From JAKFYM01 sp964612065 (GTDB lineage Bacteria; Bdellovibrionota; UBA1018; CAIPTA01): 64,000 bases of DNA. The stretch spans positions 1 to 64,000 of the forward strand of contig CAZTCD010000001.1 of the NCBI GenBank assembly GCA_964612065.1. The letters are read 5' to 3'. Positions 42,567 through 49,418 of this stretch are shown here, piece by piece (position 1 is the first letter of the stretch; every line of letters starts with the position of its first letter). The notes under the pieces were generated by a model. The model was not told where the DNA came from and searched no databases. It saw nothing but the letters and a program-made list of their open reading frames with translations. Both the position numbers and the translations under genes were made by a program.

Positions 42567-43987
42567 AGGAGCCCTTTCGCCCTGAGCAGTGCTTGGGCTT
42601 TTTGGTTCATGTAGAGCACGGGAATGAAATTCACGACGTTGGAGAGAATTCTGATAATGGAATTCTCCCGATCAATGAGCAAGCTCACCTTGCCTGTCCG
42701 GTCCATGATCTTCACGGGATCGCGTTCCTGAAGGAGGTTGTCCGTGGTTCGCTTTTTCACAATGTCGCTCATGGAGCGCGAGAAAACGATATCGGAGTGG
42801 GGGATGTCGTAGAGAATCCACTCTGTTCCATCGCCTTCCTGTTTGATGCAATCCTGGAATTTATGAACCAGCTCTTCGATTCGCTTAACTATATTTTCTC
42901 GCTCCCGAATGCCAGCTTCGTCGCGAGCAACCAGCTTGTGCTCGAATGGTGGCAAAAGATACTCCACCGGGCTTTGCCGGAAGAGGAGCATCTTGATCAT
43001 CTCAGCAATCTTTTTGTCCTTCACTGTGCCTTCGAGATGCGCCTGATGCACGGTGTTCATGAAATAAAAATCATTGAAACCGAAGAATCTCTCTGGATCA
43101 TTCTCCACCATTCCGAGTACGTCCTGGAACTGGTGGATCATTCTTTTTTCCAAGAAATGTTTTGTTATGGTTTCGGCCAGAATGTCGTACTTGGCCCCGC
43201 CGGAATTCCGGATCACCTGGGAGTACCAGGCGAATCTGGCGATTAGAAAGTCTTCAACGGAGTGCAGGGCATTGTCCTTGATGGCAAGCCCGGGGCGTCC
43301 GTCCCCGGTATCGAACGTGGTCATATGGTAGAGGATGAACTCTCTGTCGAACTGGCCATACTTCAGGCCGGTGTAGTGAGCATCGCGCATTAGATAATCC
43401 ATCCGGTCGCAGTCCACTTCGGAATGAAGAATCTGGTTGCCGAGAATATTGGGATTCGTTCCTTTTACGTATCTTGAAATTTCCTGGGTATCGATCCCGT
43501 CTTCGTGGAGAATTCTGGTGATTCCGTTTTCATAATCAGTGTTTTTAAGGATGTATGCACCGAGATGCTCGTGGTTGTTAGGCAGGGGCTTTCCGCGCTC
43601 GCCCTTTTTGAAAGAGGAGTCTCCGTGCTCTATATATGCCCCTTCACAAGTATGAGAGAAGGGAAAGGTGCCAATATCGTGAAGTAGAGCGGATATCCGC
43701 ATACTCTTGTGAAAAAGAGTGGCCGGATCGGTGGCGGAAACGTCATAAAGTTTCTCATCTGGAACTGCTTTTCCAATCGCGCGGCAGATTTGATCTGCCA
43801 TGTGCATCACGCCCAGGGCATGGGCGTATCTATTATGTTCGGCACCAGGGAATACATAGTTTGAGAATCCCAGCTGCCTGATCCAGCGCAGGCGGAGATA
43901 GAAGGGGGAATGAATGATGCGGTATTCAGTTTCTGTTAGCCGAATGAACCCATATAAGGGATCGTAAACGATTTTTCCTTGTTTCAT
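42563..43987 (-). CDS. HD-domain phosphohydrolase of the dGTPase/SAMHD1-like group
   Basis: The 474-residue protein has the HD metal site in order: His56 in HNRYAHALGV, His103-Asp104 in LLHDIGTFPFSH, and a later Asp in SEVDCDRMDYLMRDA. The opening DPLYGFIRLTETEYRIIHSPFYLRLRWIRQLG is standard for this group (dNTP triphosphohydrolase-like, COG1078). The typical members act on dNTPs, but the natural substrate is not defined for many. It is soluble, without signal peptide. Confidence 0.85.
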   Translation of the reverse strand: MKQGKIVYDPLYGFIRLTETEYRIIHSPFYLRLRWIRQLGFSNYVFPGAEHNRYAHALGVMHMADQICRAIGKAVPDEKLYDVSATDPATLFHKSMRISALLHDIGTFPFSHTCEGAYIEHGDSSFKKGERGKPLPNNHEHLGAYILKNTDYENGITRILHEDGIDTQEISRYVKGTNPNILGNQILHSEVDCDRMDYLMRDAHYTGLKYGQFDREFILYHMTTFDTGDGRPGLAIKDNALHSVEDFLIARFAWYSQVIRNSGGAKYDILAETITKHFLEKRMIHQFQDVLGMVENDPERFFGFNDFYFMNTVHQAHLEGTVKDKKIAEMIKMLLFRQSPVEYLLPPFEHKLVARDEAGIRERENIVKRIEELVHKFQDCIKQEGDGTEWILYDIPHSDIVFSRSMSDIVKKRTTDNLLQERDPVKIMDRTGKVSLLIDRENSIIRILSNVVNFIPVLYMNQKAQALLRAKGLL

Positions 43988-44188
43988 CCTGAAACACCTT
44001 ATGTTGGACTAGTGGCCTACAGGCGCTTGCCTAATCTCTAATTATAGAGTTCTTGCCATGGTTCCGAAACGCGCTACGGTGTTATCCGGGCGCTTTATCT
44101 TTTGGATCAGGGAGTATCGCACACTGTGTAGTGTCTCTGAATCGGATGAGACGAAAGCTGCAAATCGATGGTAGGATAGGAGACTGTT

Positions 44189-44485
44189 ATGCCTCGGAAA
44201 AAGAGTGAGCAGGACACCCTGACTACCGATTTTGAAGTGGATGGAATCGAGGAGGCGTTCAAGCCCGCCCCATCCCATAAAGTTCGAAAACCAGGAGAGT
44301 CATTCAAGCTGGAGTTACCCAGTTTGGAGGTGGAAACTCCACCTGAGCTAAAAGAGAAAAAAGATCCTGAAGCTAAAATATGGATTTTGGAGCGCCGGGC
44401 TCGTGGACTTCTCGCTTCAGCCCGCCGCTGGCTGGTGGAAATGGATAAAAAGCAAAAAACGCCAAAGCGGAAAAGACGGAAGTGA
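44189..44485 (+). CDS. Small charged hypothetical protein
   Basis: The 98-residue protein is rich in Lys, Glu and Arg, with a basic C-terminus (KKQKTPKRKRRK) and one central helix (KIWILERRARGLLASARRWLVEM). It has no cysteine and no membrane segment. A TAGGAG ribosome-binding site lies 7 bases before the ATG, which supports a real gene. The family is not recognised; the basic tail could bind nucleic acid. Confidence 0.6.
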   Translation: MPRKKSEQDTLTTDFEVDGIEEAFKPAPSHKVRKPGESFKLELPSLEVETPPELKEKKDPEAKIWILERRARGLLASARRWLVEMDKKQKTPKRKRRK

Positions 44486-44511
44486 AACCGGTGGCGCGGT
44501 AAGGTACTGGA

Positions 44512-44901
44512 CTAAAGATCAATACGCTTTAGGATTGTTACCCCAAAGGCCGCCCATGCAGTGAGAATGCAGGCAAGGGCTACTGAGAATAGAAAAAGCT
44601 TGAGCGAGGCACCCAGTTCAAGGCCGGCAGCACCCAAAATCATGGCCGTGATGTAGGTGGAAAAGGCGGCCACCAGAAGTCTCAATGATTCGTTCATTTC
44701 CGGAAGGGGGATTTCGATTTGCCGAAGCACTCCGATAATAATGAAGACGAACGCGGAGCAAAGATTGAACTGAAGGAGGATGTCCCATACGGGAACGGTT
44801 AGCTCTTCCAATCCATCTGGCGAACCTAGTGTGGCGGTAAGTGCAGTAAGGAGGGCCATTGCTAACCCAAGCCAAAGATAGCGATCCTTGATAATCGGCA
44901 T
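44512..44901 (-). CDS. Small four-helix membrane protein
   Basis: The 129-residue protein has four predicted membrane segments (about 8-26, 40-58, 71-91 and 98-122) and short loops. No family is recognised. The ATG has no Shine-Dalgarno, and CATAAT lies six bases upstream (next entry). It is downstream of thrS on the same strand. Confidence 0.6.
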   Translation of the reverse strand: MPIIKDRYLWLGLAMALLTALTATLGSPDGLEELTVPVWDILLQFNLCSAFVFIIIGVLRQIEIPLPEMNESLRLLVAAFSTYITAMILGAAGLELGASLKLFLFSVALACILTAWAAFGVTILKRIDL

Positions 44902-44936
44902 GAAACCATTATGGAAGCCGAAAACATTCAGTGCAA
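44902..44936 (-). promoter_or_regulatory. Candidate promoter next to the start of the four-helix membrane protein
   Basis: On the minus strand CATAAT (44913-44908) lies six bases before the ATG at 44901. TTGCAC (44936-44931) lies 17 bases further upstream, giving -35/-10 spacing of the consensus type. The transcript would start at or very close to the ATG. Confidence 0.4.
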
Positions 44937-45025
44937 TGGCCCTTTGCTGAAACCTGTTGAACGGTACCTGCTAACCGTTATGCACGTATCGAGAGAGCCG
45001 CATCTATCCGCTAACGAAGGCCTAC

Positions 45026-46783
45026 TTACGTTTTGGCAAGTGGTTCATTGAGTTTCGAGAAAAGTTCGAGAATATGCTCTGGCGACATATTCACCGAGGT
45101 TTTTTCTCCATATTTTCTAGCGTAGAAAACTCCAGCAGCGATGTCTCGATCCCCTGCTGCAAGCATATAAGGGATCTTTTGGATTTGGGCCTCCCGAGTT
45201 TTCGCTCCCATCGTGTTATTGGATGTATCTACATCCACCCTTAGCCCGATGGATTTTAATTTTTCGGCCATATTTTTGCAGTACTCTACATGAGAGTCAT
45301 TTATGGGAACAAAGCGAGCTTGAATCGGGGAGCACCAGAACGGGAGGGCTCCAGCGGTATGTTCGATCAGAATTCCCATGAATCGTTCAAGGGAACCGAG
45401 TACTGCACGGTGAATTACCACTGGTTGCTGGCGCGAATTGTCCGCCGCAACGTATTCCAAATTGAAGCGAGCAGGAAGCTGGTAATCAAGTTGGATAGTG
45501 GATAGCTGGAAGTAGCGTCCAATGGCGTCTTTGACATTGAAGTCGATTTTGGGCCCGTAAAAGGCACCGTCGTTCGCGTTGATCTTATAGGGGAGATTGT
45601 TTACTTTAATGGCACTTTCCAGTGCTGCTTCGGCTCTATCCCAGAGCTCGTCGGAACCGAGTCGCTTTTCAGGGCGGGTGCTCAAGTATACAAGAGGGTC
45701 CGATAAGCCGAACACATCGTACACTTCCCGGATCATGCGGATTACGTTAGCCACTTCTTCCGCGATTTGATCTTCTCTTACGAAGATATGAGCGTCATCC
45801 TGGCAGAAGCTCCGCACGCGGGTTAGTCCGGCGGTTACTCCAGAGCGCTCGTAACGATGGAGTCTTCCGAAATCGGCCATGCGAATCGGAAGTTCCCTGT
45901 AAGAATGCTGTTTGGTACCGAAGATCAGCATATGGCAGGGGCAGTTCATTGGTTTTACGGCTACGTCCACTTCGTCCTGCTTGGAGAAGTACATGTTTTC
46001 TTTGTAGTTCGCGTAGTGCCCCGAGGTGTGCCAGAGATCCACGTTTAGAACCTGGGGTGTAATTACCTCTTCGTATCCGTACTTCGTATACAGACGGCGC
46101 ATGAGGTTAGTGAGTTGGTTGTAAACCACGGCGCCTTTGGCATGAAAAAAGGGCATCGCCGGAGCTTCCGAATGAAAGCTGAACAGCTCAAGTTCTTTTC
46201 CGAGTTTTCGATGGTCGCGCTTCTTAGCCTCTTCCATCATTTTTTCGTAGGCTTCTAGTTCATCTTTGGTTTCAAAGCAGAGGCCATAGATACGCGTGAG
46301 CATCGCGTTTTTTTCATTTCCCCGCCAATAAGCGCCCGCCATATGGGTGAGCTTGAATGCCTTGATGTCCCTTGTGGATGCTACGTGCGGTCCTTGGCAC
46401 ATATCGGTGAATTCACCTTCAGTGTAGGTGCCAACTTGTTGCAGATTCAGGTCACGAATCAGCTCGAGTTTGAAGTGCTGGCCTTTGTCGCCAAAAAAAC
46501 GAATCGCCTCTTCGCGGCTCATCACCCGTTGTTCGAATCTTCGGCCCTCCTTCACGATTTTTTTCATCTCGGCTTCGATCTTCGGAAGAATGCTTTCGTC
46601 AACCGGTTGAGGAAATTTGACGTCATAATAAAAACCATTGTCGATATCAGGGCCAACACCGAATTCTGAGCCCGGAAACAAGCGGGTGATAGCATGGGCC
46701 ATTACGTGCGAGCAGGAGTGACGCATGGTTTGCAAGGGGGATAGTTTGGGGGTTTCTAGCAGCTCAGAAAGTTCTTTTTCCAT
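45026..46783 (-). CDS. thrS: Threonyl-tRNA synthetase lacking the N-terminal TGS domain
   Basis: From the ATG at 46783 the protein has 585 residues, against about 640 in E. coli. It starts directly with the editing (SAD) domain, whose metal/catalytic motifs HSCSH and C-QGPH are intact. The class II core (with MNCPCHM, GRLHRYE and VIHRAVLGSLERF) and the anticodon-binding domain follow. The TGS (N1) domain is absent. A longer frame to 46906 adds 41 residues with no similarity to TGS. TACACT, a -10-like hexamer, lies nine bases before the ATG, and there is no Shine-Dalgarno. The infC-rpmI-rplT genes often linked to thrS are not here. Confidence 0.94.
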   Translation of the reverse strand: MEKELSELLETPKLSPLQTMRHSCSHVMAHAITRLFPGSEFGVGPDIDNGFYYDVKFPQPVDESILPKIEAEMKKIVKEGRRFEQRVMSREEAIRFFGDKGQHFKLELIRDLNLQQVGTYTEGEFTDMCQGPHVASTRDIKAFKLTHMAGAYWRGNEKNAMLTRIYGLCFETKDELEAYEKMMEEAKKRDHRKLGKELELFSFHSEAPAMPFFHAKGAVVYNQLTNLMRRLYTKYGYEEVITPQVLNVDLWHTSGHYANYKENMYFSKQDEVDVAVKPMNCPCHMLIFGTKQHSYRELPIRMADFGRLHRYERSGVTAGLTRVRSFCQDDAHIFVREDQIAEEVANVIRMIREVYDVFGLSDPLVYLSTRPEKRLGSDELWDRAEAALESAIKVNNLPYKINANDGAFYGPKIDFNVKDAIGRYFQLSTIQLDYQLPARFNLEYVAADNSRQQPVVIHRAVLGSLERFMGILIEHTAGALPFWCSPIQARFVPINDSHVEYCKNMAEKLKSIGLRVDVDTSNNTMGAKTREAQIQKIPYMLAAGDRDIAAGVFYARKYGEKTSVNMSPEHILELFSKLNEPLAKT

Positions 46784-46992
46784 AGGCCAGGGAGTGTAAC
46801 ATCTCGCACTTCTGGATGAAATTCCTAAGCTATGCAACTCGGGGGATGGAGAACGGGCGTGAGACTGGTGATGTGTCGAGGGCATTTGGAACACGCCGAA
46901 ATCCAATAATCCCCAGTTTTCAAATGGGAATCTGGCTCGGGTATCTATCGGGAAAACCCTACTGCGCGCCGAGTTAATCCGAAGATGCGCGA

Positions 46993-47538
46993 CTAAGCGG
47001 CCTTCTTTTCTTCTATTTGCGGCGCTGAAAGCTCCGGCACTAATGGTTTGGAACCTGCCCAGGATCCTAATGTGCGTAAGAAGTCTTCTTTGCCGCTAGG
47101 AAGAGCACTTACGGGGAGATCAAATTTAGGGAATCCGAAAAACATATACCGAAAGAGCTGTGAGGGGTTTCTTTTGGTTTCGAAGTAGTAGATTTCAGAA
47201 TGTAGTCCCTTAAATAAGCGAAGAGACAAAACGTCCTTCCAGGGAATTACTTCCGGTTGAAGCCAGGCTCCAAAATGGGTCACGCCATTCTCATTGAACT
47301 TTGCGAGAAGGTTGCCGTTCGAGTCGAGCCAAGCCGATACTCGAGCCTGCCTCCAGGCATCACAAAGCATAAAGATGCTGAACCAGAAGCAGAGCCCGCT
47401 CATGAAGGCGGATGATGCTCGGTGAGAGAAGTAAGCGAAACCCACACCGAGAACCCAAAGTGCCGCGCTGTTGCTGATATAATGCGCGGATTCTTTCTCG
47501 TTAAGGCGGCACTCGATTTCATTGCTGGAAGATTTCAT
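46993..47538 (-). CDS. Membrane protein with PH-like domain (hypothetical)
   Basis: The 181-residue protein has a polar N-terminus and two hydrophobic segments close together (about 26-43 and 46-61). A soluble domain (about 70-150) follows, whose pattern of short strands (SAWLDSNGNLLAKF, VIPWKDVLSLRLFKG, IYYFETKRNP) resembles bacterial PH-like domains. The family assignment is tentative. TACGAA lies close upstream of the ATG and no ribosome-binding site is seen. Confidence 0.55.
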   Translation of the reverse strand: MKSSSNEIECRLNEKESAHYISNSAALWVLGVGFAYFSHRASSAFMSGLCFWFSIFMLCDAWRQARVSAWLDSNGNLLAKFNENGVTHFGAWLQPEVIPWKDVLSLRLFKGLHSEIYYFETKRNPSQLFRYMFFGFPKFDLPVSALPSGKEDFLRTLGSWAGSKPLVPELSAPQIEEKKAA

Positions 47539-47608
47539 ATTATTCGTATCGGCTCTTGCCGCTTAACGCTTTACGGAGATTCGGGAAAACCCGGTTTTCA
47601 AAGGCTGA

Positions 47609-47980
47609 CTAGAAAGTTTTTCCGGTTTTCCTGGTTTTCCGAGTCTTAGGGTTCCATTGGAAGCTATCGAGATCGATGTGGCCGATATCTGACACCTGCA
47701 CTCCTTCGCCGGTGAGCAGTCGCTTCTGCTTCAAAAATCCAGTTGAAGCCCAGGGAATGGAAATGGAGCCTTTCGAGTTGATCACCCGGTGCCAGGGCAG
47801 GCCGTACTTGGCGGAGCAAGAGGAAAGAACCCATAGTACACCCCGGGACCCATGTGGTTTTCCTGCCAGTGAGGCTATCTGGCCGTACGTGGCTACTCTT
47901 CCCATGGGAATTCGTTTTAGCCACCTGATCACTTGAAGCGAAAAAGGAGAGAGTGCCTTAGTGGTCTTATTGCCTCTCAA
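47609..47980 (-). CDS. Alkyltransferase-like (ATL) DNA-lesion-binding protein
   Basis: The 123-residue protein is an MGMT DNA-binding domain: LSPFSLQVIRWLKRIPMGRVATYGQIASLAG and GLPWHRVINSKGSI. In O6-alkylguanine transferases this site is PCHRV with the acceptor Cys; here Trp63 replaces it (PWHRV), the hallmark of ATL proteins. These bind O6-alkylguanine without repairing it and hand the lesion to nucleotide excision repair. It overlaps the GNAT gene by 14 bases. Confidence 0.9.
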   Translation of the reverse strand: MRGNKTTKALSPFSLQVIRWLKRIPMGRVATYGQIASLAGKPHGSRGVLWVLSSCSAKYGLPWHRVINSKGSISIPWASTGFLKQKRLLTGEGVQVSDIGHIDLDSFQWNPKTRKTRKTGKTF

Positions 47981-48425
47981 TTCTTCTCTCCATTACCCAC
48001 CCATCCCTTTTTCCAGGATAGTATCTTGGCAGCCTGGCGGTTGCTCGAAAGCCCTGCTTTAGATAGAGGGCCAAAGCCGCAATATTATCCTGGGGCACAT
48101 GCAATCGAATAGCGCGCTTTTTTCTATGCTGAGCAAGACGCAAGAGACGCTTCATTAGCAGGCTCCCGACTCCACGATTTCGTTTGTTTTGAGCTACGGC
48201 AAGGTCATAGATAACCATCAATTTCGGCTCTATCAGAGAGTAATGAGCGAAACCTGCCACTTGATTGTCTTTGGAAAGTGCCACCAACAGTTCACCCAGA
48301 TCACCGGTGCTTTCCAAAATTTTTGTGAATCCGCTGAGCGAGGTCACCAATTTTGAGTCATAGGATTGCTCTTCAATCCTGGAGATATCGGGCAGATGCT
48401 CATAGAGTGCTTCTGCTGTTTTCAC
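47967..48425 (-). CDS. GNAT-family N-acetyltransferase
   Basis: The 152-residue protein (from a GTG at 48425) has a GNAT fold: VKTAEALYEHLPDISRIEEQSYD at the start, the acetyl-CoA-binding loop NKRNRGVGSLLMKRLL (Q/RxxGxG/A form) near residues 85-100, and the C-terminal LHVPQDNIAALALYLKQGFRATARLPRYY typical of RimI-like enzymes. The GTG overlaps the stop of the small upstream reading frame (GTGA). An ATG at 48518 would prepend about 31 residues that belong instead to the other frame. Substrate unknown. Confidence 0.8.
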   Translation of the reverse strand: MKTAEALYEHLPDISRIEEQSYDSKLVTSLSGFTKILESTGDLGELLVALSKDNQVAGFAHYSLIEPKLMVIYDLAVAQNKRNRGVGSLLMKRLLRLAQHRKKRAIRLHVPQDNIAALALYLKQGFRATARLPRYYPGKRDGWVMERRIERQ

Positions 48426-48592
48426 GATATCACCCGATAACGTCGAATTGCCTCTTGATCCCCGTTGCCCCAGACTTTGTCTTTCAAGCTTCCTCCAGCA
48501 TGCTCGATTATCCGCCACGAGGGGAGCATTCGAGTCGCCACCTCATGTCCAATATGCCCACCATCGATGGCGGAGATTTTCATGGCCCCCAT
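48422..48592 (-). CDS. Possible small protein (56 residues) between a methyltransferase-like gene and GNAT
   Basis: The frame starts with an ATG that overlaps the stop of the preceding gene (TAATG at 48594-48590) and ends in a TGA that overlaps the GTG of the GNAT gene (GTGA). This double overlap is what a co-translated gene would show. The 56 residues contain balanced polar and hydrophobic residues (WRIIEHAGGSLKDKVWGNGD). No family is recognised. The alternative is that the region is non-coding and GNAT starts at the ATG 48518. Confidence 0.4.
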   Translation of the reverse strand: MGAMKISAIDGGHIGHEVATRMLPSWRIIEHAGGSLKDKVWGNGDQEAIRRYRVIS

Positions 48593-49377
48593 TACCATTC
48601 TCTTTGATAAACGCTGACGCATGCCGGGTGCGGCAGCGGATAAAAGTCACAATCAAGGTGTGCTCTCTCCAAAAGTAATAAGCCGCTGTCGTGTCGGGCT
48701 TTGTCAAATTCCTCTTCTTCCCATGCCCCCTGATGGACCAATACCAATAAGGCACCCGGTTTCATGTTCCTGCGAAAGCTCAAGATCCACGGTTTCGGGT
48801 TTCCGAAATAAGAAGGCAGCCCCCACGCTAACGCCGGATTAATGCTGACAAACGGATAGAAACAGCAAATCAGGTCGACCGGATCGTTCCATAGAAAATA
48901 GTCCCCTTCTACGTACCTGTCTGCTGCATTTACCAGGTTCAAGTAATACTTTGCCTTGTCCCAGCGTGAGTGGAAGCCGTGTAATAGGGGAAACGGATCG
49001 ACCTCGATTCCTGTGATGCGCGTGTTTGCGTAAAAATTTCTGAAGAATAGCCGCAAGCTCGGGATCCGGGCGAAGTCTTGGCAGCCGGGTTCGGCAATTT
49101 CTAGTTCGAGAAGATCAGTTCTCAGGTGGGGCGCTACCAAGCGGTCGAGCACCCAAAGGGTCCATAAATTTTTTTTATATACTTCAGGGCTAAGCCTCGC
49201 AGCAAAAGATCCCAGCCCATACTTTTTCTCGAGGTTTGCCTCCGTATCGGTCCGCAAAGAGCCGTTATCACCCGATTCAAGGTAACCTTCGCGGCGAAAA
49301 CGAAAGTGTGTCCGAATGGTCCAGAAAATGTGATTTCTGGCGGACAGCAGCCTTTCGGTGAGGGGGAGGCGGTGCAT
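48592..49377 (-). CDS. SAM-dependent methyltransferase-like protein
   Basis: The 261-residue protein has a Rossmann-like arrangement: LLELEIAEPGCQDFARIPSLRLFF in place of motif I (the usual E/DxGxGxG is reduced to AEPGCQDF), TRITGIEVDPFPLL as motif II with an acidic residue, YVEGDYF, and VDLICCFYPFVS as motif IV. The weak glycine motif means binding of S-adenosylmethionine is uncertain. No signal peptide. It starts the overlapping run with the small reading frame, GNAT and ATL genes. Confidence 0.55.
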   Translation of the reverse strand: MHRLPLTERLLSARNHIFWTIRTHFRFRREGYLESGDNGSLRTDTEANLEKKYGLGSFAARLSPEVYKKNLWTLWVLDRLVAPHLRTDLLELEIAEPGCQDFARIPSLRLFFRNFYANTRITGIEVDPFPLLHGFHSRWDKAKYYLNLVNAADRYVEGDYFLWNDPVDLICCFYPFVSINPALAWGLPSYFGNPKPWILSFRRNMKPGALLVLVHQGAWEEEEFDKARHDSGLLLLERAHLDCDFYPLPHPACVSVYQREW

Positions 49378-49418
49378 AGATTTTCCTATATTGATAATCT
49401 ATCCTGAATTCTCTCCAT

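Noticed and set aside
46784..46906. 41-residue N-terminal extension of ThrRS
   Set aside because: No similarity to a TGS domain and rich in His, Ser and Pro; the ATG at 46783 is the better start.
48426..48518. ATG 48518 as start of the GNAT protein
   Set aside because: The added residues do not fit the GNAT N-terminus and overlap the small in-other-frame protein; GTG 48425 gives the usual family start.
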